DNA of 64,000 nt from contig JAHJDP010000023.1 of NCBI GenBank assembly GCA_018831195.1, positions 1 to 64,000 of the forward strand, given 5' to 3'. How positions within the stretch are numbered: position 1 is the stretch's first letter; every line of letters begins with the position of its first letter. A model generated the notes under the pieces. The model saw only the letters and a program-made list of their open reading frames with translations. It had not been told where the DNA came from and searched no databases. The translations under genes and the position numbers were made by a program. Source of the DNA: Candidatus Eisenbacteria bacterium. Lineage in GTDB: Bacteria; Eisenbacteria; RBG-16-71-46; CAIMUX01; JAHJDP01. This document shows positions 13,961 through 23,023 of the stretch, piece by piece.

Positions 13961-15559
13961 ATGCATCTTAAGATGAAGAGTGTTTCAGAACCACGAGGAC
14001 AGTCTAACGTAGAAGCAAAGTCCGTCGGTATCTGGATCCGAGTATCCACCGAGGACCAAGCAAAGGGCGAAAGTCCCGAGCATCACGAGCGACGGGCTCG
14101 TATGTACGCCGCGGTGAAGGGGTGGCAAGTCCGGGAGGTGTATCACCTCGAGGCCGTCTCTGGGAAGTCTGTCATGAGCCTTCCCGAGACCGGACGGATG
14201 CTAGAACACATCCGATCGGGTCATATTACAGCACTCATCTTCTCGAAACTCGCACGGCTGGCTCGAAACACCCGTGAGCTCCTGGAGTTCGCTGATATTT
14301 TCCGAGATCACGAGGCGAATCTCATCTCACTGTCAGAGGCGATCGACACCTCGACTCCGGCCGGTCGCTTGTTTTTCACCGTCGTGGCGGCGATGGCGCA
14401 GTGGGAACGGGAGGAGATTGCGGATCGTGTCGCCGCCTCGGTTCCGATCCGGGCGAAGCTCGGAAGACCCCTCGGGGGAGCCGCCCCCTTTGGTTATCGC
14501 TGGGAGAACCGAGAACTCATCCCAGACCCAAAGGAGACTCCGGTTCGCAAGCTAATGTATGAGCTGTTCTTGGAGCATAAACGCAAGAAGACGGTGGCTC
14601 GGCTCCTCAATGAAAAGGGCTATCGGACCAGGAGCGGGTCGAAGTTCTCGGACACGACTGTGGATCGCCTCCTCAGGGACCCGATTGCGAAAGGCATCCG
14701 CCGGGCCAACTACACGAAGTCTCTGGGCGCGAAGAAGCACTGGAAGGAGAAACCCCGGAACGAATGGGTCCTCACCGCGGTCGAGCCCATCATCACTGAG
14801 GAAACCTGGAACGCCGCGAACGCCATCCTCGAAGAACGACGCCGCAACCGCAAGCCCCGGTCCCGGAAACCCGTCCACCTCTTCGCGGGACTTGTCTTCT
14901 GCGGGTGCGGCCAGAAGATGTACGTCCTCACGAAGACAACGAAGTACGGCTGCCAGAAGTGTCACAACAAGATTCCTGTCGAGGACCTAGAATGCGTCTT
15001 TGCCGAGCAGCTGAAGGGCTTCGTCTTCTCCCCCGAGGAAGTCGCCGCCCACCTCGGCCAGGCGGACGAGGAGATCAAGGCCAAGGAGGACACCCTCCGG
15101 GCGCTCGAAACCGAACGAGACCGAGTCGTCCGGGAGATGGATCGCATCTACAAGGCCTACATCGCCGACGAGTTCTCAGTCCAAGGCTTCGGCAGGCAGT
15201 ACCGCCCCCTCGAAGAACGCCTAAATCAAATCGAGGTTGAGCTTCCCCAACTGCAGGGCGAGATTGACTTCTACACGATCCAATACCTATCTCGGGACGA
15301 GATCCTTAGCGAAGCGAGAGACCTCTACTCCCGCTGGCCCAGCCTGGCCTCAGATGACAAGAAACAAATCGTGGAACACATTGTCGAACGAATCGTTATC
15401 GGGAAGGGTGACATCGAGATCCACCTCAGCTACCTACCTTCCTCCCCTCTGTTCTCAGAACTCGTCACAAAAGAGCAACGCAACTCCAGGGATTCATCGA
15501 GGCGATTAACGAGAATCGTGCGGGAAATCGTACAGAGAGGCCGGCGCGAACCAAGGTGA
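13961..15559 (+). CDS. Large serine recombinase (integrase) inserted in comM
   Basis: 532 residues from the ATG at 13961 (GGGTGGAG ribosome binding site; a GTG at 13949 is possible). Residues 20-165 are the resolvase domain with catalytic Ser29 ([10 protein letters not shown]) and the [11 protein letters not shown] and MAQWEREEI helices. Residues 170-290 form the recombinase domain ([22 protein letters not shown]). A zinc ribbon follows (FCGCGQKMY...YGCQKCH), then a long coiled coil (residues ~370-440). Such enzymes integrate and excise elements without host factors. The gene runs right through the right-hand element/host border: codons after ~509 (from about 15488) are antisense comM DNA, so the last ~23 residues come from the host. 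A decayed relative lies at 10888. It probably mobilised the deaminase genes and perhaps the whole region to its left. Confidence 0.9.
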   Translation: MHLKMKSVSEPRGQSNVEAKSVGIWIRVSTEDQAKGESPEHHERRARMYAAVKGWQVREVYHLEAVSGKSVMSLPETGRMLEHIRSGHITALIFSKLARLARNTRELLEFADIFRDHEANLISLSEAIDTSTPAGRLFFTVVAAMAQWEREEIADRVAASVPIRAKLGRPLGGAAPFGYRWENRELIPDPKETPVRKLMYELFLEHKRKKTVARLLNEKGYRTRSGSKFSDTTVDRLLRDPIAKGIRRANYTKSLGAKKHWKEKPRNEWVLTAVEPIITEETWNAANAILEERRRNRKPRSRKPVHLFAGLVFCGCGQKMYVLTKTTKYGCQKCHNKIPVEDLECVFAEQLKGFVFSPEEVAAHLGQADEEIKAKEDTLRALETERDRVVREMDRIYKAYIADEFSVQGFGRQYRPLEERLNQIEVELPQLQGEIDFYTIQYLSRDEILSEARDLYSRWPSLASDDKKQIVEHIVERIVIGKGDIEIHLSYLPSSPLFSELVTKEQRNSRDSSRRLTRIVREIVQRGRREPR

Positions 15560-16529
15560 TCTCGCCGTCCTCCAGGGGCTGCCGCAGGATCTCCAAGACA
15601 TGCCGCGGAAACTCCGGAAGCTCATCCAGGAACAAAACACCCCGATGGGCCTGGCTGATCTCTCCCGGCCGGATCGGCCTCCCGCCGCCGGCCAGCCCGG
15701 CGGCTGAGCAGGAGTGATGCGGGGCTCGAAAAGGACGCCGCCACAATAAGCCCATCCCCGACTCGAGCAGCCCGGCGGCGCTGTGCACCCGGGTCACCTC
15801 GATGCTCTCTTCAAAACTCAGTTCCGGAAGGATCCCCGGCAGGCGCCCGGCCAGCAACGTTTTCCCCGCGCCCGGCGGACCCACCATCAGAAGATTGTGC
15901 CCACCCGCCGCGGCGACCTCCATCGCCCGCTTGGCGGCGGCCTGCCCGCGCACCTGTGAAAAGCAGGGCCCGGCGTCGGCGTCGGCATCCCTCGCAACGA
16001 CCCCCTCGGATCGCGGCCATTCCCTATCCGTCAGCTTGCCGACGACAGCCCGGAGGTTCTCGGCCTCGAACATGGGAATCCCCCGGATGGCTTGGGCCTC
16101 CGCCCCATTCCCCTCGGGGACGAGAAGCCGCCAATCCCTTTCCCGGCAACGCATGGCCATGGAGAGCACCCCCCGCACACGCCGGACCCGTCCATCCAGC
16201 GACAGCTCGCCCACGATGTAGGTCCGTTTGAGAACCTCCGGGGGAAGCTGCCGCGAAGCGGCCAGAATGCCGACGGCGATTGGTAAGTCCAACAGGGTAC
16301 CAGACTTAGGCACGCCGGCCGGGGCAAGATTGACGAGGATCCGCGTGGTCGGAAAATCGAAGCCGGCATTTCTGAGGGCGGTGGCGATCCGCCCCCGGCT
16401 CTCGCGGATGGAGGTCGCCGGCAGGCCTACTATAGAGAAGTCGGTGGCCCCATCACTCACATTGACCTCAACCCGGACCGGGAAGGCATCGATCCCCACC
16501 AACGAGAAGGAGTAGACGCAGGCCAGCAT
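15465..16529 (-). pseudogene. comM: ComM/YifB Mg-chelatase-like AAA+ ATPase, split by the element
   Basis: 354 codons from the ATG at 16529, of which about 347 are native; intact proteins have about 500. The N-terminal ChlI-like domain is complete ([46 protein letters not shown]). It is followed by the AAA+ core with Walker [24 protein letters not shown] and Walker [12 protein letters not shown]. The sequence ends shortly after IASMNP, just where the conserved CPCG and the arginine-finger and C-terminal parts should follow. ComM is a hexameric helicase that promotes branch migration during DNA uptake. Here it must be inactive unless the element excises. The missing 3' half is not found leftward in the window. 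Confidence 0.9.
15480..15496. other. Right attachment junction of the element in comM
   Basis: On the minus strand comM reads ...SLIASMNP and then switches from the expected CPCG-type continuation to WSCVALL and a stop. The break therefore lies within the codons for Pro-Trp, at about 15487-15491 on the plus strand (CCAGGGATT). The exact core dinucleotide cannot be fixed without the partner site, which is not in the window. Confidence 0.65.
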
Positions 16530-16631
16530 AACTTGTCCTCAAACCGACGATTCCGAGAGTCGGGGATGAGGACCGCAAGATTTATGCAAGGTGGGGTCAA
16601 GCAGAGCACAAAGAATGAAGCTCCGGCGGAT

Positions 16632-16658
16632 AAAAAAGGGGGCCGGCGAGCGGCCCCC
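16632..16658 (-). terminator. Rho-independent terminator of the STAS gene
   Basis: On the minus strand GGGGGCCG pairs with CGGCCCCC around a five-base loop and is followed by TTTTTT. It lies about 50 bp past the stop of the leftward STAS gene. Confidence 0.9.
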
Positions 16659-16708
16659 GTGCCAAGAAAACAACCATGAGAAACTCTAACATCAATAAAA
16701 TAAAGAGA

Positions 16709-17068
16709 TTAGGCGGATTTTGACCTCCGCGCTGATTCCTCCAGCATGGCCACCGCCGTCTCTTCATTGGGATCGATGGTAAAAACCTTGTCCAACCGCG
16801 TGAGGCGGAAGAGCTCGAGCACCCGGGGTTGCACCCCGAAAACCCGGCACGCGCCGATATCTCGAACCCTCTTTAGAAGGGCGACCAGAAAGCTCAACCC
16901 TGAGCTGTCCATAAAGGTCACGGGAGAGAGATCGACCGCCAGATAATGCTCCGGCTGCACATGCTTCATCATTTGGAGCCGCAAATCGGGGGCGTTATCC
17001 GCCCCAATCTCCGCGTCCCGGGCTCTAGCAATGAGGACGAGGCCGTGGTCCTCGAAATGTAGGGACAT
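16709..17068 (-). CDS. STAS-domain anti-sigma-factor antagonist
   Basis: 119 residues; ATG at 17068 behind CGGAGGAGATGAT. The whole protein is a STAS fold with the strand YLAVDLSPVTFMDSSGL and the phosphorylatable serine at 55 or 56 of the DSSGL motif. In the SpoIIAA/RsbV system this serine is phosphorylated by a HATPase-type kinase and dephosphorylated by a PP2C phosphatase; the dephosphorylated form captures the kinase. Both partners are encoded divergently next to it (phosphatase at 17253, kinase at 18710). A partner-switching module is therefore complete here, apart from a target such as a sigma factor, which is not seen. A strong terminator follows. Confidence 0.9.
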   Translation of the reverse strand: MSLHFEDHGLVLIARARDAEIGADNAPDLRLQMMKHVQPEHYLAVDLSPVTFMDSSGLSFLVALLKRVRDIGACRVFGVQPRVLELFRLTRLDKVFTIDPNEETAVAMLEESARRSKSA

Positions 17069-17252
17069 ATCATCTCCTCCGCCCGATTTTTGGCATAAGC
17101 CGAAGGGCCTGCCGCGCTGCTGCTGTTCTCTCTATCGGATTGGAAAAGAGTCAACTTAAGACTCATTTGACCAGGTCTCTCAACTCCAGATCCTTAATTC
17201 CGTTGCCGATACAACCCTTGAAGCCTCAGTGGAGTAAAAGCGGAGGGCCAAC

Positions 17253-18758
17253 TTGAACGTTTCAGCATCACTCAGGGAATTCGCCGAAACCCGGCGGGAG
17301 CTTTTGGCTGACATCGCCCACAAGTTCGGCGGGGCGTCCGGCGGGGTTTATGTGCAAGACAGCCAAGGCCATAAGACCTGGCCGAAAACGCCGGTGGCCA
17401 TCGGTGAAGGGATCCGTATACCTATTGGTTCCTATGGCTCGCTTCATCTCACCTCGGCGGATGGAAAAACCTCGCAAGAATCGGCGGAAGAGATAACGAA
17501 ACTGATCGGCTCTCTTCTCGAGGGATGGTTCGAGTCTGAGATGGAGCTGAATCAATTGGTGGATGAGCATGTCTCCACCACAAATCAACTCATTGCCCTC
17601 TATAACATTACACGGGGCACCCGGGAAACCTGGGATCTGGCGGACAAACTTCGCGTGATTGTAGAAGAAGCCGGACGCCAGACAAATTGCCGGCAAGCTG
17701 TGTTGGAAGTCACACTCGATGATATTCCCGAGCATTTCTTTTGGACCACCGATGGGCACGTCCATCAAACCAATATCTCAAGCATCCTGAAACAAGCCCG
17801 GCAGAGGGATGAAGCCCATATCTGCCAATCCGGATCGCAATATGTCGCGGCGCCGGTGCTTGTACGGGACAAGCCGACAGGTTGGCTCATCGCCGACAGG
17901 CGCCATGGGGAAAATCCATATCAAGCGCGTGAATTGAAAATTATACAAGCCTTGGCGGACCTCGCCGCCGGGTTCGTTTTGACAAACGGCCTCCAGGCGA
18001 AGGTGATCAACAACCTTCGCATCGCAAAGGAATTGGAGATCGCAAGTCAAATCGGGGAGATGCTGATCCCCAAACAATTGCCGGATATCCTTGGCATAGA
18101 CCTTGGAGCTGTCTGTTTTCAGGCGACCGAGGTAGGCGGTGACTTTTACACCGTTCAAAAACTCGGCGATGATTGCTTGGCTTTTTCTTTGGGGGACGTG
18201 ACAGGCAAAGGCGTACCGGCGGCGCTGCTCATGTCAATGACCCGCACGGTTTATCAGACATTAAGTTATACCGGGTCCACCCCCGCTGAAGCCCTGACAA
18301 TTCTCAATCAAGCTCTATACGAAGACCTCACACGCGTCGAGAAGTTCGTGACCATGGTTGTCGGACGGTACAATCCGTCGACCGGCGAAATTCATTTAGC
18401 CAACGCCGGGCATTCACCGGTTTTCCATCTCCCGGCGGGTGAAAAGGAGCCGCGTCTGCTCGAACCGTCATCACCGCCGCTTGGCGTCTTGCCGGAGATT
18501 ACGGTCAATTCCGAAATCCTACAACTTACGCCGGGATCGATTCTGGCGCTGGCCAGCGACGGATTTCACGAGATGCGCAATGATGAAGGAGAGCTGTTTG
18601 GTGTGGAGAACCTGGGCAAAGCCCTTGCGGCGGCGGCCGGGTTAAAAGCCGAATCAATCGTGACCCGGTTACTTAATACGGTTCGCGACTACTCTGGAGG
18701 AATGTCACAGTGGGACGACCAAACCCTGCTGATTTTGAAAGCGAAACAACAGGCGTAA
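17253..18758 (+). CDS. SpoIIE/RsbU-type PP2C phosphatase with GAF-like domain
   Basis: 501 residues from a TTG start at 17253 behind CGGAGGGCC. Residues 1-90 are an unassigned domain and about 100-245 look like a GAF sensor (LIALYNITRGTRETWDLADK...AAPVLVRDKPTGWLIADR). A helical linker with ELEIASQIGEMLIPKQLP leads into the SpoIIE phosphatase domain, residues 290-500. That domain shows the metal-binding motifs EVGGDFY, FSLGDVTGKGVPAALLMS, NAGHSPVF and ASDGFHEMRN. It should dephosphorylate the STAS protein encoded divergently upstream. Its 3' end overlaps the kinase gene by 49 bp. It heads a run of tightly spaced genes that continues into the type II secretion/pilus genes. Confidence 0.9.
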   Translation: MNVSASLREFAETRRELLADIAHKFGGASGGVYVQDSQGHKTWPKTPVAIGEGIRIPIGSYGSLHLTSADGKTSQESAEEITKLIGSLLEGWFESEMELNQLVDEHVSTTNQLIALYNITRGTRETWDLADKLRVIVEEAGRQTNCRQAVLEVTLDDIPEHFFWTTDGHVHQTNISSILKQARQRDEAHICQSGSQYVAAPVLVRDKPTGWLIADRRHGENPYQARELKIIQALADLAAGFVLTNGLQAKVINNLRIAKELEIASQIGEMLIPKQLPDILGIDLGAVCFQATEVGGDFYTVQKLGDDCLAFSLGDVTGKGVPAALLMSMTRTVYQTLSYTGSTPAEALTILNQALYEDLTRVEKFVTMVVGRYNPSTGEIHLANAGHSPVFHLPAGEKEPRLLEPSSPPLGVLPEITVNSEILQLTPGSILALASDGFHEMRNDEGELFGVENLGKALAAAAGLKAESIVTRLLNTVRDYSGGMSQWDDQTLLILKAKQQA

Positions 18759-19222
18759 CGCCTGAATCCGGAGCTCAAAACAGCCACTCGACCGGACCAC
18801 CGATCATGCGGCTTTCAGTTCCGGCCGTATTCTCATCACTCAGGACTCTGGGGATGGCGCTGCGATTGTATACCCAGCAGTGCTACAGTGAATTGGCGGA
18901 AGGAAAGGAAGCACACGATCTCAGGCTCGCCACACAAGAAGCCTGTACAAATATAATCGAGCACAGTGTGCGTGAAAATCCTTCTGCCCGGATCCACTTT
19001 GTTATGGAGGATCTATGCGGAGGGCTCTCCGTTCAGATTCAGGATCAGGGACCGCCGTTTGACCCAACAAATCCTCTGGCGAACCCCCCATCCCCCCATG
19101 ATCTTGCCGAGGGTGGGTACGGACTCTTTCTGATCAATACACTCGTGGATGAGATCCATTACGAAACGTATAACGATTGGAACACTCTGACACTCGTTAA
19201 AAAATGGAAGGAGACGACCTGA
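18710..19222 (+). CDS. RsbW-like serine kinase (HATPase anti-sigma factor)
   Basis: 170 residues from a GTG at 18710, with GGAGG about 8 bp upstream, inside the end of the phosphatase gene. The N-terminal ~32 residues are a flexible extension. The GHKL ATPase fold follows: LRLATQEACTNIIEHSV (N-box), VQIQDQGPPFDP (G1 box), and EGGYGLFLINTLVDEI (G2 box). Proteins of this type bind and phosphorylate STAS antagonists and hold a sigma factor or another target when free. Its stop overlaps the start of the receiver gene by one base (TGATG), so the three regulators are made together. Confidence 0.88.
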   Translation: MGRPNPADFESETTGVTPESGAQNSHSTGPPIMRLSVPAVFSSLRTLGMALRLYTQQCYSELAEGKEAHDLRLATQEACTNIIEHSVRENPSARIHFVMEDLCGGLSVQIQDQGPPFDPTNPLANPPSPHDLAEGGYGLFLINTLVDEIHYETYNDWNTLTLVKKWKETT

Positions 19223-19617
19223 TGAATTCGGGTCGAATTCTGGTTATAGACGATGATCCGTTGTTGCGGCGCCTCACGGCCCGCTTGCTGTCCGCCGGCG
19301 GTTTTGAGCTGGCCACGGCGGCCGATGGATCCGAGGGGTTGCGTTTGATTCGTGAGGGCGAGCCGTTTGATGCCGTCATATGTGATCTGCTCATGCCCGG
19401 AATTTCGGGGTTTGAAGTTGTACGGGAGCTGAGGAAAGATCCCCGATTCATGGAATTACCCATCCTCGTTCTCACCAGCCAAGGAATGAATAAAGACAGG
19501 GATGAAGCCTTGGAATCAGGGGCGGATCAGTATATGACCAAACCCTTCAGTTCCTTTGAATTGATGGAGTCTCTGAGCCAACTCCTTGAAACCGACCGGC
19601 GGAAGAAAGCCTCATGA
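19222..19617 (+). CDS. Stand-alone response-regulator receiver domain
   Basis: 131 residues from the ATG at 19222, behind AAGGAGACGACC. Only a CheY-like receiver domain is present: the acidic pocket Asp10-12 (VIDDD), phospho-acceptor Asp55 (VICDLLMPG), the Thr/Ser position in ILVLTSQG and the Lys of YMTKPF. There is no output domain, so it acts through protein contact. It is coupled to the kinase gene upstream (1-base overlap) and to the GspE gene downstream (4-base ATGA overlap). That placement suggests that it passes a signal to the secretion/pilus motor. No histidine kinase is encoded nearby. Confidence 0.9.
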   Translation: MNSGRILVIDDDPLLRRLTARLLSAGGFELATAADGSEGLRLIREGEPFDAVICDLLMPGISGFEVVRELRKDPRFMELPILVLTSQGMNKDRDEALESGADQYMTKPFSSFELMESLSQLLETDRRKKAS

Positions 19618-21161
19618 CACCATCGGCGGAAAGCTCACCCATTCCCGAAACCGAAATTAATGGCGGCATTGAGGCGGCGAACACACTGGCCTTTGATGCC
19701 TCTCATTTTCTGCCGGATCTTGAGGCGGCGCGCCTATTGCCTCGCAGAATCGCGGCGCGCTATCAGGTGGCGCCTCTATCTCTCGATGAGAAAACCATTC
19801 GTGTCGGAATGTGCAACACAATGGATTTGGAAGCGCTCGATTATATCGAAATGGTGACCCGGCGGACGGTTGTCCCTGTCGAAGTTACCAGTGATCAATT
19901 CCGTGAGTTGATTCAGCGCATCTATGGATCTTCCACGGCGGGCCCGGAAGAGCTTTCATCGACTGTGGCGGAGGTCATTAGTCTGGCAAAGGATTCCACG
20001 GACGGTTCGGAACTTCCGATAATCCGTCTTGTCGATCAGATCCTTGCCGAAGCTGTGCGATCAAGCGCCACTGACATCCATATCCAACCGGAAGAAGACG
20101 AAACCGTCATACGCGCCCGTGTGGATGGGATGCTTCGAATACTGACGCTCCTTCCCCGGAAGGTTCACACCTCACTCACCACCCGCGTGAAAGTGATGGC
20201 CGATCTGGATATCTCAGAGCGGCGGATGCCTCAGGACGGCGAAATTCAGCTGGTGCTGGGAGACAGAAAGATCGATCTGCGTGTCTCCACGGTCCCGACG
20301 ATATTCGGAGAAAACATCGTCTTAAGAATCCTCGATCACTCCCGCGTCATGCTTGGGTTGGAGGATCTGGGTTATCGGCCCGATGACAAGGCCGAGCTGG
20401 AGGGGCTTCTCCAACGACCCAACGGCATTATTCTCGTCACCGGACCGACCGGATCCGGTAAAAGCACCACTCTTTATGCGGCCATGCGAAGCATCGATTC
20501 GGCATCTCTCAATATCATGACACTTGAAGATCCCGTGGAATATCAACTGAAGGGAATCCGGCAGTCTCAGATTTCCGAAAAGGCTGGTTTTACATTCGCC
20601 TCCGGTCTGCGGGCCTTCATGAGGCAGGATCCGGATGTCATCCTGGTCGGCGAGATGAGAGACCAAGAGACCGCGGAAATCGCACTCCGCGCCGCGCTCA
20701 CGGGGCACCTGGTTCTCAGCACTTTGCACACGACCAGCGCCGTCGGCAGCATCGCCCGGCTACGCGACATGGGGATGAAAGATTTCTTGTTGGCCGGAAC
20801 ACTGGCGGGAATCCTGGCCCAACGCCTGGTCCGCAAGATCTGTAAGGAGTGCGGCGAGGAATTTGAGGCGGGTATGCCTGAAAAGAAGTTTCTCGGAATA
20901 CCAGAGGACCGGCAAGTCACTCTAAGAAGGGCAAAAGGCTGCAAGAGTTGCCGGGATAGCGGTTATAGGGGCCGTTTTGCGGTCTACGAATTATTGAAAA
21001 TCACACCGAACCTGGCCCATGCCCTGGCCCATGGGATCCCCCAAACAGAACTGGAGACGATGGCGTTGAAGGAAGGTCTCATTCCATTGCGGCAAATGGG
21101 TGTCACACGTGTCTTGGAAGGATGGACAACTATTGAGGAGCTGGCCAGAGCCGTGGTTTAG
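19614..21161 (+). CDS. Type II secretion/type IV pilus assembly ATPase GspE/PilB
   Basis: 515 residues; the ATG overlaps the receiver stop. Residues 30-110 are the N-terminal GspE domain (ARLLPRRIAARYQVAPLSLD). The motor follows: the linker domain LVDQILAEAVRSSATDIHIQ, Walker A GPTGSGKST, the Asp box (LEDPVEYQLKG), Walker B DPDVILVGEMRD and the His box HLVLSTLHTT. The tetracysteine zinc site is intact (CKECG...CKSCRDSGYRGR). The enzyme powers pseudopilus or pilus extension from the cytoplasmic face. Length and motifs are normal for the family. Confidence 0.95.
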   Translation: MTPSAESSPIPETEINGGIEAANTLAFDASHFLPDLEAARLLPRRIAARYQVAPLSLDEKTIRVGMCNTMDLEALDYIEMVTRRTVVPVEVTSDQFRELIQRIYGSSTAGPEELSSTVAEVISLAKDSTDGSELPIIRLVDQILAEAVRSSATDIHIQPEEDETVIRARVDGMLRILTLLPRKVHTSLTTRVKVMADLDISERRMPQDGEIQLVLGDRKIDLRVSTVPTIFGENIVLRILDHSRVMLGLEDLGYRPDDKAELEGLLQRPNGIILVTGPTGSGKSTTLYAAMRSIDSASLNIMTLEDPVEYQLKGIRQSQISEKAGFTFASGLRAFMRQDPDVILVGEMRDQETAEIALRAALTGHLVLSTLHTTSAVGSIARLRDMGMKDFLLAGTLAGILAQRLVRKICKECGEEFEAGMPEKKFLGIPEDRQVTLRRAKGCKSCRDSGYRGRFAVYELLKITPNLAHALAHGIPQTELETMALKEGLIPLRQMGVTRVLEGWTTIEELARAVV

Positions 21162-21178
21162 CTCTGGAAATCAATCCC

Positions 21179-22381
21179 ATGACATCCTATGCGTACAAAG
21201 CGCGCAACGAGACGGGACGGGTTGTTCGGGGCAATCTTCAGGCGCAATCAAAGGAAGAGTTATTCGATCAACTCGCCGCCAAGAGACTCTTTCTTGTAAA
21301 GTCCCGGCGTATCAGAAGGCCCGCAAAACTCGGACGCGGACGAGTAAAGGACAAAGAGCTCATCATTTTCACATTTCAGCTCCAAACCCTGGTCTCCAGC
21401 GGCGTCCCCTTGCTGACGGGATTGGACGACTTGGCGAATCAAATGAAACGATCCACTTTTAAAGATGTCATCACAGGAATTCGTTCCTCCGTCGAGGGTG
21501 GATCGACATTGTCGCAGGCACTGGAGCATTACCCCAAAGCCTTTTCACCATCCTATATTCGGATGGTCGAAGCCGGTGAAACTTCGGGCCGTCTCGATAC
21601 CACACTGGACCGGCTGCTTGTTCTACTGGAGAGGCGCGTCGAGCTGAATGCGCAGATCCGGCAGCTGGCGACCTATCCGCTTATTGTCCTTTCCGGCGTC
21701 CTTGGGCTGATCGTTTTGCTCATGGCCTTCGTGATCCCAAAATTCAGAGGGATGCTGGACGCGCTGAATGTTGAGCTTCCCTGGGTGACAAAAGCGGTTC
21801 TCGCAATGAGCGACTTCTTCGTTCATAACGGCCTGCTCATCGGTATCGGAGCCGGCGCGGCGATTGCTGGATTTACAGCGCTTCGAAAGGTACCGAGAGT
21901 CAAGTACTTCCTTGATAGCGCCGTTTTAAAAGTGCCTGTCATTGGGGACCTGATCCTGATACTGAATTCCAACAGAATTCTTCATTTTCTCCAGGCCTTT
22001 ATTGAAACAGGCGTCCCCATCGGAATCAGCCTGGATATGCTTTCCCGCATCTCTGAAAATATGAGATTCGGAGTGTCGATCCAGCGGGTCAGAACAAAGA
22101 TATTGGAAGGGGAAACAATGACCCGCGCATTCCAGACGGAGGGGGTTTTCCCGCCGCTGGTCCAACGCATGATTGCCATCGGTGAAGAGACCGGCGAGCT
22201 CCCCTCCGCCCTTGAGAAGGTTCAACAATACTACGATCGGGAACTACCCCACCGAGTAAAAAAGATTTTCGACCTTGTCGGTCCATTAACAACTGTAGCC
22301 TTGGGAGTGGTGCTGCTCTTTGTCATCTTGGCGGTGCTGTTGCCGGTCTACAAAATGTACTCAGCCATCAATGTGGGATAA
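21179..22381 (+). CDS. Inner-membrane platform protein GspF/PilC
   Basis: 400 residues; start at 21179 (MTSYAYKARNETGRVVRG), 17 bp past the ATPase gene, with a weak ribosome binding site. Two T2SSF domains are visible. The first has IIFTFQLQTLVSSGVPLLTG and SYIRMVEAGETSGRLDTTLD, the second RILHFLQAFIETGVPIGISL and PLVQRMIAIGEETGELPSAL. Membrane segments lie at LATYPLIVLSGVLGLIVLL, at NGLLIGIGAGAAIAGFTAL, and at the C-terminus (LTTVALGVVLLFVILAVLLP). It couples the ATPase to pseudopilin assembly. Size and order are standard. Confidence 0.95.
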   Translation: MTSYAYKARNETGRVVRGNLQAQSKEELFDQLAAKRLFLVKSRRIRRPAKLGRGRVKDKELIIFTFQLQTLVSSGVPLLTGLDDLANQMKRSTFKDVITGIRSSVEGGSTLSQALEHYPKAFSPSYIRMVEAGETSGRLDTTLDRLLVLLERRVELNAQIRQLATYPLIVLSGVLGLIVLLMAFVIPKFRGMLDALNVELPWVTKAVLAMSDFFVHNGLLIGIGAGAAIAGFTALRKVPRVKYFLDSAVLKVPVIGDLILILNSNRILHFLQAFIETGVPIGISLDMLSRISENMRFGVSIQRVRTKILEGETMTRAFQTEGVFPPLVQRMIAIGEETGELPSALEKVQQYYDRELPHRVKKIFDLVGPLTTVALGVVLLFVILAVLLPVYKMYSAINVG

Positions 22382-22385
22382 GAAA

Positions 22386-23009
22386 ATGCATCAATACTGT
22401 TCAGAAACCTGCGGAAAGATGAAATCAAAATCCCCCGGCATGCCCTTTGGTATGACAATGATCGAGTTGATCGTCGCCGTCGCGATCCTCGCCGTCTTAG
22501 CCGGTGTTTCCATTCCGGTCACGCAAGGAGTCCTGCGAAAAGCAAAAATCAACTCAACCAAATCAGAGATGGCTTCTCTAAGCCGCTCCATTCTTACCCA
22601 TGCCAAGGATGTCGGATACAAGCCGGCGCGCGTTGAATGGGGGCGGTTCCCAAGTGAAAAGGCCGGCAACGGAAAGTACAAGACTATCCTTGGCGCCGAT
22701 CTGGAAGAAGATCTCTTCTCCTTGGGTTGGGACCCTGTGACAAGACGGGGATGGAATGGGCCATACGTCACCGGCGAAACGGTAAACGGCGACGCTGATG
22801 GAGACGGCAATGAGGATACGGCCCGTTCCTACCAAATCGACGGATGGGGACGCTATTATATTTATTCGAACCGCGACGGCAAGGGCAACACCGTGGGGTT
22901 GAATGACGAGGAGCGGGTCATAATCCTGATCAGCGGCGGCCCGGACATGGATCCCCAAACAACCGATGACAATATTACCTTGGAAGTATTCCGAGGCCCG
23001 ATCTACTAA
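22386..23009 (+). CDS. Type II secretion major pseudopilin-like protein (GspG type)
   Basis: 207 residues from 22386. A long leader (MHQYCSETCGKMKSKSPGMP) precedes the prepilin peptidase site, with cleavage between Gly and Met in FG/MTMIELIVAVAILAV; Glu at +5 and the hydrophobic helix are conserved. The globular part has aspartate- and glycine-rich loops (DADGDGNEDTARSYQIDGWG) as in calcium-binding GspG proteins, and a conserved end (ISGGPDMDPQTTDDNI). The third pseudopilin, encoded at 27828-28382 on the minus strand, shares the ISGGPD feature. It is the second of the membrane/filament genes following GspF, 4 bp after its stop. Confidence 0.88.
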   Translation: MHQYCSETCGKMKSKSPGMPFGMTMIELIVAVAILAVLAGVSIPVTQGVLRKAKINSTKSEMASLSRSILTHAKDVGYKPARVEWGRFPSEKAGNGKYKTILGADLEEDLFSLGWDPVTRRGWNGPYVTGETVNGDADGDGNEDTARSYQIDGWGRYYIYSNRDGKGNTVGLNDEERVIILISGGPDMDPQTTDDNITLEVFRGPIY

Positions 23010-23023
23010 GGGGTGAATAGATC

